Below are positions 1 through 7,217 of a stretch of DNA of 7,694 nt, piece by piece. Position 1 is the first letter of the stretch, and each line of letters starts with the position of its first letter. The translations under genes and the position numbers were made by a program. Below the pieces are notes generated by a model that worked only from the letters and a program-made list of their open reading frames with translations, was not told the origin of the DNA and made no database searches. The DNA is taken from the NCBI GenBank assembly GCA_045629005.1, contig JAZQQJ010000044.1, positions 1-7,694 of the forward strand, given 5' to 3'. Origin of the DNA: RGIG3528 sp045629005. Its GTDB lineage: Bacteria; Bacillota; Clostridia; Lachnospirales; Lachnospiraceae.

Positions 1-444
1 ATCTGCCGTTCGCCCATGGCGGAGTTTGTGTTTAAGAAGATGATACGTGAAGCGCATCGGGAGAACGATTTTTTAGTGGAATCCGCTGCGACGAGTGATG
101 ATGAGTGCTGGAACGGGAGAGGAAATCCTGTTTATCCGCCTGCGAAGGCAGAGCTTGCGGCGCACGGAATAAGTGGGCCTGAAGTGGATGCAAAAAGGGC
201 TGTTCAGATTCGCAGAAATGATTATAATAAATATGACTTGATTGTATGTATGGAAGATATCAATTGCGAGCGTTCAAGGCGCATTTTCGGAGGCGATCCC
301 GAAGGGAAGATTCATAAGCTTCTGGATTTTACGGGAACGGGTCGTAATGTTGCGGATCCGTGGTATACAGGTGACTTCGCAACGACATACAAAGACATAG
401 TTGATGGGTGTAAGGCGATTCTGAATTCCAACGGCATTTTGTGA
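1..444 (+). CDS. Low-molecular-weight protein-tyrosine phosphatase, 5' end outside window
   Basis: The first bases already read in frame as ICRSP, the end of the P-loop signature C-x-G-N-x-C-R-S-P of low-molecular-weight tyrosine phosphatases. The ATG at 16 is therefore internal, and about 15 residues, including the nucleophilic cysteine, lie upstream of the window. The visible 147 residues carry the family's SAATSDDE and GNPVYPPAK stretches and the general-acid loop DPWYTGDF (Asp at visible residue 119), so the rest of the domain is complete. The family hydrolyses phosphotyrosine, and sometimes phosphoarginine, in the cytoplasm. Arsenate reductases of related fold lack the DPWYTGDF-type loop, so that reading is less likely. 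The stop is 35 bases before the preferred start of the next gene, suggesting co-transcription with the HAD-amidase gene. The substrate in this organism is not evident. Confidence 0.93.
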   Translation: MCRSPMAEFVFKKMIREAHRENDFLVESAATSDDECWNGRGNPVYPPAKAELAAHGISGPEVDAKRAVQIRRNDYNKYDLIVCMEDINCERSRRIFGGDPEGKIHKLLDFTGTGRNVADPWYTGDFATTYKDIVDGCKAILNSNGIL

Positions 445-465
445 GCAGATTAATTCGCAGCTACG

Positions 466-471
466 AAAGGA
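466..471 (+). promoter_or_regulatory. Ribosome binding site that fixes the HAD-amidase start
   Basis: AAAGGA lies 8 bases before the ATG at 480. The in-frame GTG at 441, which overlaps the preceding stop as GTGA, has no Shine-Dalgarno-like sequence in front of it and would add 13 residues not expected before a HAD domain. The ATG at 480 is therefore preferred. Confidence 0.7.
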
Positions 472-479
472 AACAGGCA

Positions 480-2351
480 ATGACCGGGTACGATGCTGTA
501 GTTTTTGATATGGACGGAGTTATTTTTGACTCTGAACGCGAGACGATGATATGCTGGCTTGAACTGGCTGAAAAGTATGGTCTTAAGGATATGCAGACGA
601 ACTATAATGCATGTATCGGGGTAACTTATTCTCGAACAAAAGAAATTATGGAGAATGCATACGGGGCTGATTTTAATTATGAGAAATTTGCAAAAGAAGC
701 GTCTGTTATGTATCACGAGAAAAACGATGGTGGGAATCTTCCGATGAAGCCCGGAATCAGGGAACTTCTGGACTACCTGAAGAAAGAAAACAAGAAAATT
801 GCGGTTGCTTCTTCAACGAGAAGGGAAACTGTAGAAAATCAGCTTAAATGGGCCGGCATACTCGAATGCTTTGATGCTGTCATATGCGGTGATATGGTTG
901 AACGCAGCAAGCCTGCCCCGGACATTTTTCTTAAGGCCTGTGAGGTGCTTTGTGTTTCTCCCGAAAGGGCATACGCCATAGAAGATTCATACAATGGAAT
1001 CCGTGCAGCGCGTGCGGGGAAGCTTATGCCTGTTATGGTTCCTGATTTGCTTCCGCCTACTTCCGAAATGCATGAGCTTGCTGAAGCAATCCTTTATGAT
1101 TTGAACCAGGTTAAGGAATACATTTATGCTGAGGAAAAAGGCGGTAAATCCGGCCTTAACTTTATTGCGGAATGGTGCCCGGATATTTACGAACAGACAA
1201 AGGACGTACATGACAGAAGCCTGACTGAACAACTCCCTCTTTACGGTGTTTCACTTTTTATAAAAGATAATATTGATGTGGCAGGAACGCATACAACTGC
1301 GGGAAGTCTTGCACTTTCGGACAACTTTGTAACAGGTGATGCGCCTATAATACAAAATCTTAAAAAGAACGGTGCGATTATTCTTGGAAAAGCCAACATG
1401 ACTGAGTTCGCCAATTTTACTACGCAGGGAATGCCGGGCGGCTACAGTTCGCGAGGCGGTCAGGTAATTCATGCTGTAAATCCTTCGCTCACTCCGTCGG
1501 GTTCGTCGAGCGGTTCTGCGGTTGCTGTTTCTTCGGGAGCTGTGAAGGCTGCCATCGGAACGGATACATCCTTCTCGGTAATAGCTTGTGCACAGTCAAA
1601 CGGTGTATGCGGATTGAAGCCTGCAAAGGGAGCGCTGTCCGCTGATGGTATTATTCCTATTGCAAGAACTCTCGACAGCGCAGGTGTGCTGGCGTGGGAT
1701 TTCGACCTGGCAGTTCGGGTTTACAATGGCATGCGTGATAATCCTGTAAACTATAAACCTGCTGATGTTAAAGGTCTTCGCATTGGGGTGAACCTTGCGA
1801 ATGAGGAATATGTTTCAGAGGAGCACAGGGCAGGAATTGACCGCTTCATAAATAAGCTTAAGGAAATGGGAGCTACGGTTACAACAGTAAATCAGCCTCC
1901 AACGCCAATCCTCAAAACCATTATGCAGTGCGAGTTCAGAGAGCAGCTCGAGGATTATCTGTCATCTTCAAATGCCTCGAAGAAAACTTTGAAGGAAATT
2001 GTTGAGTTTTTCGAAGCAAATCCCGATACAATGATGAAATACGGTGATACATATTTACGTGAGGTACTCGATGATTCATCTCTTGGTATGCATGGGGAAA
2101 GGTACGCGGACGCAATGAGAGAACGTGCCGAACTTATCGAAAAGACTCGTGATGAGCTTGTAAATTGTGATGTCGTTTTTATGACCGGTCCGTCTCTTAT
2201 AATGCATGTTTGCGGATTTCCGTCTGCGACTTTGGCTTTACCTGAAATGAACAGTGACGGCTACAGACGATGCCTGATTATGTACGGAACGGATGAAAAA
2301 AGACTGTTTGAGGCTGTTCTCGGAATGGAAAAGCTGACATCGTTTAAATGA
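480..2351 (+). CDS. Fusion of HAD-family phosphatase/phosphomutase-like domain and amidase-signature domain
   Basis: A 623-residue protein from ATG 480. Residues 1 to about 215 are a HAD subfamily IA domain like beta-phosphoglucomutase or phosphoglycolate phosphatase. It has DMDGV with Asp10 and Asp12, VASSTRR with Ser111, SKPAPD with Lys144, and EDS with Glu168/Asp169, so every catalytic motif is intact. From about residue 225 to the end it is an amidase-signature enzyme. Lys262 lies in IKDNID, the cis-serine Ser342 in SGSSSGSA, and the nucleophile Ser366 in GTDTSFS, 24 residues later as in known members. GVCGLKP and a C-terminal strand region follow. The amidase part is about 400 residues, shorter than the usual 450-500, having lost roughly the N-terminal helical segment that the HAD part replaces. 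The residues before Ser366 are Ser-Phe instead of the normal Gly-Gly or Asp-Gly, so activity or specificity may differ. The frame is continuous across the junction. The HAD substrate is probably a small phosphorylated metabolite and the amidase substrate an amide, but neither can be named. No signal peptide is visible, so it should be cytosolic. Confidence 0.88.
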   Translation: MTGYDAVVFDMDGVIFDSERETMICWLELAEKYGLKDMQTNYNACIGVTYSRTKEIMENAYGADFNYEKFAKEASVMYHEKNDGGNLPMKPGIRELLDYLKKENKKIAVASSTRRETVENQLKWAGILECFDAVICGDMVERSKPAPDIFLKACEVLCVSPERAYAIEDSYNGIRAARAGKLMPVMVPDLLPPTSEMHELAEAILYDLNQVKEYIYAEEKGGKSGLNFIAEWCPDIYEQTKDVHDRSLTEQLPLYGVSLFIKDNIDVAGTHTTAGSLALSDNFVTGDAPIIQNLKKNGAIILGKANMTEFANFTTQGMPGGYSSRGGQVIHAVNPSLTPSGSSSGSAVAVSSGAVKAAIGTDTSFSVIACAQSNGVCGLKPAKGALSADGIIPIARTLDSAGVLAWDFDLAVRVYNGMRDNPVNYKPADVKGLRIGVNLANEEYVSEEHRAGIDRFINKLKEMGATVTTVNQPPTPILKTIMQCEFREQLEDYLSSSNASKKTLKEIVEFFEANPDTMMKYGDTYLREVLDDSSLGMHGERYADAMRERAELIEKTRDELVNCDVVFMTGPSLIMHVCGFPSATLALPEMNSDGYRRCLIMYGTDEKRLFEAVLGMEKLTSFK

Positions 2352-2397
2352 TGTTTTATGTACAACATTATGACTTTTGTAGGAGATTTAAAATAAA

Positions 2398-4233
2398 ATG
2401 GAGACTCTTAAATTTGGATTTAAGTATTTCCGAAAAAGCATTCCGATAGCGGTTTTGGCTGAACTTCTAAGCATCGCAGGGATTTTTGCCGAGCTTTTGA
2501 TACCGCTTTTGTCCGGCTTTTTAATTGATTACTGTATTCATTCCGAAGAGGTTTTGGAGGACAGTGGAAGCGTGTTCCATTTCCTTCTTACCGGTAAATA
2601 CGGGCAGGTACATACTTTTCAACTGTTTATATCCGTAGCAGTTGTTTATTCAATTTTGTTTCTTTTACGAATCGTCTTTATTTATACAAGAGACCTTCTT
2701 CAGGAAAAGGTTGGTCTGAATCTTGAAACAGAGCTTCGTTATGCAACCTACAAGAAACTTATGGAATTGGATTCTCAGACGATTTCCGACTACAATTCCG
2801 GTGAACTTCTTCAGATTATGAACAGTGATACCATCATGTTTAAGGAATTGTTTGCACACCGAATTCCTTACTTTATTGATGCTATTTTCATGTTTATAGC
2901 GACTTTCATTCTTATTGCTTCTCTAAATCTTTCTTTCCTTATTGCTCCGCTTGTCCTTTCTCCTTTCCTCATCACGACGGTAAGAAGCTTCAAAAAGCAG
3001 GCAAAAGTAAATTTTGCGGCAATCCGTGCGAAGAGCGCCAAAATGAATCTTACAACCCAGGAAAACATTGCCGGGGTAAGAATTGTGCGTTCGTTTACAA
3101 ATGAGGGGCTTGAAAAGGAAAAATTCGAAGGTGTTAATCTTGAATTCAAAACCGCAAGGCTTAATCAGGTTTGGCTTTCTTCAAGGTTTGACCTCACGTT
3201 CAATGCAATTAAGCAGATTGCATACATAAGCACCATTATTATCGGTGCTGTACTTGTTATGAAGGGAAAACTTCTGACAGGCTACATTCTGACTTCATCC
3301 ACATATGTTATGCGAATAATGAATAACATTACAGGCTTGAACAACCATATTTTCAATATGCAGCAACAGCTTATTGCGGGGCTTGCCCTTAAAGGCTTTA
3401 TGGAGAAGGAAAGTAAAGTTCCTGAAAGTGGAATTAACGTGCTCAGAAGTGATACGCCGCACATTAATCTTACCGATGTTTCTCTTAACATTGATGGCCA
3501 GGAAGTCCTGAAGCACATCAATCTTGATATTCCGTATGGTAAAAAGGTCGGCATAGTTGGTGAGACGGGTTCCGGAAAGAGCGTCCTCCTTAAGACGCTT
3601 GTGCGAATCAGGGATATTTCCGATGGATCGATTACAATCGATGGTTACGATATCAAAGATTATTCTTTAAAGAACCTGAGAGATATGTTCTCGTATGTTT
3701 TCCAGGATGTTTTCCTTTTCTCAAATACTATTGAGTCAAATATTGCATTCAGTAAGCCTGAAATTGAAAAGAGAATGGTTACCGAGGCCGCTGTTCAGGC
3801 AAAGGCAAACCACTTTATCGATGCGCTTGCGGACCGCTACCAGACAATAGTCGGCGAAAGAGGACTTGGCATTTCAGGTGGACAGAAACAGCGTATTTCC
3901 ATTGCAAGAGCCTTTTTAAAGAATGCGCCTGTATTTATTCTCGACGATTCCACAAGTGCGCTTGATGTCGGGACGGAACGAGAACTTTTAAGAAATATTC
4001 GTGAGAATTTCTCGGAAAAGACCGTAATTATTACTGCGCACAGATTCTCGTCGGTTGTTGACTGCGATGAAATCATCTACCTTAAAGACAGTGAAATTGT
4101 CGAACGAGGCACGTTCAAAGAGCTTATGGCGCTCGGCGGACGTTTTGCCAAGGTCTACAATATCCAGCAGGAACAGCAGAACGGCATAATAGATTATGAT
4201 TCTTTGAACAAGGAGGTACAGGCAAATGGCTAA
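2398..4233 (+). CDS. ABC exporter half-transporter, degenerate-site subunit (BmrC/TM287-like)
   Basis: A 611-residue half-transporter with an N-terminal six-helix membrane domain (hydrophobic stretches near residues 13-34, 75-98, 155-192 and 265-300) and a C-terminal nucleotide-binding domain. Between the first two helices is an external loop of about 30 residues. The ATPase part has Walker A GETGSGKS at 388-395, Q-loop Gln436, signature ISGGQ at 492-496, Walker B ending in Asp516, D-loop Asp523 and H-loop His548. The usual catalytic glutamate after Walker B is Asp517 (LDDSTSALD), and the A-loop position normally held by tyrosine appears to be Ile365. Both fit the non-hydrolysing site of heterodimeric exporters such as TM287/TM288 and BmrC/BmrD. 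The start at 2398 has AGGAGA at 2381-2386. The gene lies 46 bases after the HAD-amidase gene and overlaps its partner by 8 bases. The cargo is unknown; drugs, lipids or peptides are all possible for this family. Confidence 0.95.
   Translation: METLKFGFKYFRKSIPIAVLAELLSIAGIFAELLIPLLSGFLIDYCIHSEEVLEDSGSVFHFLLTGKYGQVHTFQLFISVAVVYSILFLLRIVFIYTRDLLQEKVGLNLETELRYATYKKLMELDSQTISDYNSGELLQIMNSDTIMFKELFAHRIPYFIDAIFMFIATFILIASLNLSFLIAPLVLSPFLITTVRSFKKQAKVNFAAIRAKSAKMNLTTQENIAGVRIVRSFTNEGLEKEKFEGVNLEFKTARLNQVWLSSRFDLTFNAIKQIAYISTIIIGAVLVMKGKLLTGYILTSSTYVMRIMNNITGLNNHIFNMQQQLIAGLALKGFMEKESKVPESGINVLRSDTPHINLTDVSLNIDGQEVLKHINLDIPYGKKVGIVGETGSGKSVLLKTLVRIRDISDGSITIDGYDIKDYSLKNLRDMFSYVFQDVFLFSNTIESNIAFSKPEIEKRMVTEAAVQAKANHFIDALADRYQTIVGERGLGISGGQKQRISIARAFLKNAPVFILDDSTSALDVGTERELLRNIRENFSEKTVIITAHRFSSVVDCDEIIYLKDSEIVERGTFKELMALGGRFAKVYNIQQEQQNGIIDYDSLNKEVQANG
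4211..4216 (+). promoter_or_regulatory. Ribosome binding site inside the upstream ABC gene
   Basis: A perfect AGGAGG lies 9 bases before the ATG at 4226, within the last codons of the first ABC gene. Together with the 8-base gene overlap (4226-4233) it suggests coupled translation and equal amounts of the two subunits, as an obligate heterodimer would need. Confidence 0.8.
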
Positions 4234-5992
4234 TCGTAATACCTTCTACGAAGATGAAAAAATCAATAATAAGATAGACTTTAAGCAGCTTGTCAAAACA
4301 ATGAAATACGTCGTTCCGTACAAGAAGGTGCTGTTCCTTGTAATGGGCATGATGCTTGTGGCATCGGTTGTATCACTTCTTCCTCCGAGACTTCTGAAAA
4401 TCATTGTTGATGATGTTGTTGTGAACGAAGATTACAAACAGCTTATTCTTGTCGGAAGCTGTCTTGTTGTCCTTTCGGTTATGGAAATACTCGCATCCTT
4501 TATCCAGGCAAGAAGCATGGGCAAAATGGGACTTGGCATCATTTCCAACATTCGTACGGACATTTTTAACCGCCTGCAGCAGTTGTCCTTTGACTACTTT
4601 GACAATCGTCCGGACGGCAAAATAGTTGTACGTGTAACCGAGTACATAAACGGACTCGCAGATTTCTTCTCAAACTACATAATGATGTTTGCGGTTTATA
4701 TCATCAAGCTTGTCGTTGTAACCGTGTTTATGCTTGAAATCAGCCCGAGGCTGTCGCTTATTGTATTTGCAACGGTTATACCGATGATGGCCATCGTTTT
4801 TGTTTTGAGGTCCTTCCTTAAAAAGAAGTACAGACAGCTGCGTGCGAAAAACTCCAACAGAACGGCTTTCCTTGTTGAAACAATTATGGGAGAGCAGATT
4901 GTCAAGAACTTTAATCGTGCCGAGAAAAATATGGAGGTCTATAAGGGCATTCACACGGAAAGCGTTGATACATGGTGGAATATTGTTCTCTGGCAGCGTT
5001 TGAACCAGCCTGTTGTTATGGTGTTCTGGCACCTTGGAACGCTTCTGATTTATGGCGTTTCACTTTCAATGATTCTTGCCGGTGATGATATTATCACCGC
5101 AGGCGTCATCATTACTTTTACAAGCTATATGGGTGCCTTTCAGGACCCGCTTTCACAGCTTTCGAATATGATTCAGGAGCTTGCCCAGGTCAGCTCTAAT
5201 ATTGAGCAGGTTTTCGATACAATCAATTACCCTGTTGATATACAGGATAAGGCTGATGCCATTGTTCTTAAGAATGTGGAAGGAAAGATTGATTTTAGTG
5301 ATGTTACTTTTGCTTATGAAGAAGGAGTAAACATTCTTGAACATTTCAATCTTCATGTAACGCCCGGTGAGACAATAGCTCTTGTCGGACCTACAGGTGC
5401 AGGAAAAACAACGATTATCAACATGCTTACGCGCTTTTATGATGCACGCGAAGGAAGCGTTAAAATCGATGGAGTGGATGTACGCGATGCAACACTTTTC
5501 TCTCTTCGAAAAGAGGTTGGAGTGCTTATGCAGGATCCGTTCATCTTCAAGGGCTCCGTACTTGATAACATTCGCTACGGAAAGTGGGACGCAACGGACG
5601 AAGAGTGCATAAATGCAGCCAAAACCATATTCGCCGACAAGTTTATCCGAAGACTTACTGACGGCTACAATCATATGCTTGAAGAAAAGGGTGCAGAGCT
5701 TTCAGCAGGTGAAAAGCAGTTAATCAGCTTTGCAAGAATTGTCCTGAAAAATCCTTCCGTAATTATCCTCGACGAGGCAACGAGTGCCATCGATACCGAG
5801 ACGGAAAGCCTCATAAAAGAAGCTTTGGACGTTATTATCAAGGATAAAACGGCGTTTATTGTTGCACACCGCCTTTCAACAATACGAAATGCAGATCGTA
5901 TTCTTTACATCTGCAATAAAGGAATTGCTGAGGAAGGCACTCACGAAGAACTTATGGCCAGGAAGGGCCTGTATTACGAGCTGGCAAGATAA
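4226..5992 (+). CDS. ABC exporter half-transporter, canonical-site subunit (BmrD/TM288-like)
   Basis: A 588-residue half-transporter that pairs with the preceding gene product. The N-terminal part has six hydrophobic segments (about residues 34-55, 72-93, 148-170, 172-195, 258-280 and 290-310). The ATPase domain has an A-loop tyrosine in VTFAYEEG, Walker A GPTGAGKT at 388-395, Q-loop Gln436, signature LSAGE at 492-496, Walker B ending in Asp516 with the catalytic Glu517 present (LDEATSAID), and H-loop His548. The signature differs from LSGGQ at two positions. In the dimer this altered signature faces the Asp517 site of the partner, while this subunit's complete Walker motifs face the partner's ISGGQ. 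The result is one degenerate and one working ATP site. LSxGE-type signatures are seen in YheH/BmrD-like proteins. It is the last gene of the operon, ending 5 bases before the terminator hairpin. Confidence 0.95.
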   Translation: MANRNTFYEDEKINNKIDFKQLVKTMKYVVPYKKVLFLVMGMMLVASVVSLLPPRLLKIIVDDVVVNEDYKQLILVGSCLVVLSVMEILASFIQARSMGKMGLGIISNIRTDIFNRLQQLSFDYFDNRPDGKIVVRVTEYINGLADFFSNYIMMFAVYIIKLVVVTVFMLEISPRLSLIVFATVIPMMAIVFVLRSFLKKKYRQLRAKNSNRTAFLVETIMGEQIVKNFNRAEKNMEVYKGIHTESVDTWWNIVLWQRLNQPVVMVFWHLGTLLIYGVSLSMILAGDDIITAGVIITFTSYMGAFQDPLSQLSNMIQELAQVSSNIEQVFDTINYPVDIQDKADAIVLKNVEGKIDFSDVTFAYEEGVNILEHFNLHVTPGETIALVGPTGAGKTTIINMLTRFYDAREGSVKIDGVDVRDATLFSLRKEVGVLMQDPFIFKGSVLDNIRYGKWDATDEECINAAKTIFADKFIRRLTDGYNHMLEEKGAELSAGEKQLISFARIVLKNPSVIILDEATSAIDTETESLIKEALDVIIKDKTAFIVAHRLSTIRNADRILYICNKGIAEEGTHEELMARKGLYYELAR

Positions 5993-6028
5993 AAAATGGA
6001 GCCATGAATTACATGGCTCCTTATTTTT
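5991..6028. terminator. Bidirectional intrinsic terminator between convergent genes
   Basis: A perfect 9-base-pair stem, GGAGCCATG (5998-6006) with CATGGCTCC (6012-6020), has the 5-base loop AATTA. It is followed by a T-rich run (TTATTTTT) on the + strand and preceded by A6, which reads as T6 on the - strand. It can therefore stop both the ABC operon and the convergent deacetylase gene. It overlaps the last bases of both transcripts: one stop codon ends at 5992 and the other begins at 6027. Confidence 0.9.
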
Positions 6029-6869
6029 ATTCAGTGATTTTAAGTGTTTCGCCGGGTTTTACGGAGTAAACCTTGCCGTTCTCAAAGAACCAAAGCTCGT
6101 ATGCAGTCGGATTCATGACAATCTTGCCGTCCATGCTGAATACAAGGCGCTTGAAAGCATCCTGATAATCATAGATTTCAATGTTAGTAGCATACCAGAT
6201 GTCATCACGGTTTCCGAGATAGTCACAGAACTCTTCAATGACGTTCCAGTTGTTGGCTGCCTCAAACTCATAAGCATGACCCCAGAGATAGAACATCATC
6301 GGACGGCCCCATAAGGAACTTGTTGCAAAACGTTCTGCAAGCTTCATAAGTTCGGGATCTGCGTGGTGGCATGTTGCGGGAAGACGCATCCAGTCAGTCG
6401 GCATAAGGAAATCATGAGTGGACTTGACTGTTCTGGAATAAACGATGCCACATGCACGCATGCAGGCAACTACGTCGTCGCTGTAGGTTCCGAACGGATA
6501 AGCCATACCCCTTACAAGTTTTCCAAACTGTGCTTCAAGCTTTGAACGATCGTCGAACAAATCCTTTGTAATCATGTTCATAGGCATCTGTTCAAGCCAG
6601 GGATGTGTGGAGCCGTGAACAGAAACCTCGATGAAATCTTTCTTGTAAACCTCGCTTACCTGAGCCTCGGTCATTCTTCTGTGAATCTGACCCTCAGGAT
6701 ACTTTGTACCTTCCGGAGCGTACTCGCCGCTGTTTAAATTGAAGGTTGCACGCATGTTGTGCTTTTCAAAAATTTCTATGAGCTTAACATCCTGCTCAAC
6801 ACCATCGTCATAGCTGAACGTGAGAGCTTTTTCGCGTCCGCCCGGAAATCTCATAAATACCTGTGACAT
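6027..6869 (-). CDS. Polysaccharide deacetylase (CE4/NodB-like) family protein, cytosolic
   Basis: A 280-residue protein starting MSQVFMRFPGG. The family's metal-binding and catalytic motifs are visible in order: TFSYDDG with Asp21 and Asp22, HGSTH with His85 and His89, YPFGTYSDD at 124-132, CHH with His168/169, and LWGH with His198. The last 50 or so residues (from about 229) form a small strand-rich tail ending KPGETLKITE. Family members remove N-acetyl groups from carbohydrates using a divalent metal. This one has no signal peptide or membrane anchor, so it is expected in the cytosol, acting on a sugar or a nucleotide-sugar-like small molecule rather than on wall polymer; that is inference. 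An in-frame ATG at 6917 would add 16 residues (MSCKTFG...), but the strong GGAGG sits in front of 6869. The gene is monocistronic within the window, convergent to the ABC operon and divergent from the DUF4190-like gene. Confidence 0.9.
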   Translation of the reverse strand: MSQVFMRFPGGREKALTFSYDDGVEQDVKLIEIFEKHNMRATFNLNSGEYAPEGTKYPEGQIHRRMTEAQVSEVYKKDFIEVSVHGSTHPWLEQMPMNMITKDLFDDRSKLEAQFGKLVRGMAYPFGTYSDDVVACMRACGIVYSRTVKSTHDFLMPTDWMRLPATCHHADPELMKLAERFATSSLWGRPMMFYLWGHAYEFEAANNWNVIEEFCDYLGNRDDIWYATNIEIYDYQDAFKRLVFSMDGKIVMNPTAYELWFFENGKVYSVKPGETLKITE

Positions 6870-6875
6870 AAAATA

Positions 6876-6880
6876 CCTCC
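6876..6880 (-). promoter_or_regulatory. Ribosome binding site that fixes the deacetylase start
   Basis: On the minus strand AGGAGGTA (6881-6874) precedes the ATG at 6869 with 6 bases between GGAGG and the start. This supports the shorter 280-residue product over the longer one from 6917. Confidence 0.85.
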
Positions 6881-7105
6881 TGATGCCTTGCGAATGCCCA
6901 AACGTTTTGCAAGACATAATGTTTATATTTGGCTTGTTAGGCCTGACTATTAACTATATTTTAGGCTTGAGCAACCTTAATTGCAAGAAGATATTTGTCA
7001 TTATTAATAAATCAAGTTTGCAGTGATTGCATTCAGAAAATGGCAATACAAGATAATGGGAATGGTGGCTTCGAACCTGAAAAAGATTGTAATTTGCCTA
7101 ATGGG

Positions 7106-7130
7106 CTAAAAATATGTGACATATTTTAAG
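7106..7130. repeat. 25-base near-perfect palindrome, possible operator
   Basis: The core AAAATATGT-G-ACATATTTT (7109-7127) is a perfect inverted repeat around a single G. Extending to CTA... and ...AAG gives 12-base arms with one mismatch. The one-base spacer fits a dimeric protein site better than an RNA hairpin, and no T-tract suited to a terminator follows. The centre is about 90 bases upstream of the candidate start of transcription of the DUF4190-like gene. The regulator is not recognised. Confidence 0.55.
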
Positions 7131-7173
7131 AAAAATAGATGAATAAGCGATATTATTTGTGCACTTTGACTAC

Positions 7174-7202
7174 TATACAAAAAAAACAAAATCTGCTATC
7201 AT
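7174..7202 (+). promoter_or_regulatory. Candidate promoter for the DUF4190-like gene
   Basis: TATACA (7174-7179) and an extended -10, TGC-TATCAT (7194-7202), are separated by 17 bases, which would start transcription near 7209 and give a leader of about 45 bases. An alternative -10, TATAAT at 7222-7227, has no good -35 at the right distance. Neither is proven. Confidence 0.4.
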
Positions 7203-7217
7203 TTTATCCAGCATTAG

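Noticed and set aside
441..479. GTG start at 441 for the HAD-amidase gene, overlapping the preceding stop
   Set aside because: No ribosome binding site precedes it, and the added 13 residues are not HAD-like. The ATG at 480 has AAAGGA at a good distance and begins just before the HAD core.
2352..2397. Possible terminator or separate promoter between the HAD-amidase and ABC genes
   Set aside because: Only a weak 5-base pairing (ATGTT/AACAT) with no T-tract, and no good -35/-10 pair, is visible in the 46 bases.
4670..5032. 120-codon minus-strand open frame
   Set aside because: It is antisense to the membrane domain of the second ABC gene, and its composition is that of a reverse-complement shadow.
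5153..5674. 173-codon open frame on the minus strand
   Set aside because: It lies wholly inside the second ABC gene, whose ATPase motifs prove the plus-strand frame. The antisense peptide has no recognisable features.
5859..6314. 151-codon plus-strand open frame crossing the terminator
   Set aside because: It runs out of frame through the ABC gene end, the hairpin and the antisense of the deacetylase, both of which are well supported.
6870..6917. 16-residue N-terminal extension of the deacetylase from an ATG at 6917
   Set aside because: The strong AGGAGG lies between this ATG and the ATG at 6869, and the extension shows no signal peptide or family similarity.
7060..7085. tRNA-like T-loop sequence (GGCTTCGAACCTGA)
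   Set aside because: The bases flanking TTCGAAC do not pair as a T-stem, and no acceptor or anticodon arm could be built. It is not a tRNA, and no attachment-site repeat was seen.
7166..7171. TTGACT as a -35 box for the DUF4190-like gene
   Set aside because: There is no acceptable -10 at 16-18 bases; the nearest TATCAT is 25 bases away. The pairing of TATACA with TGCTATCAT fits better.
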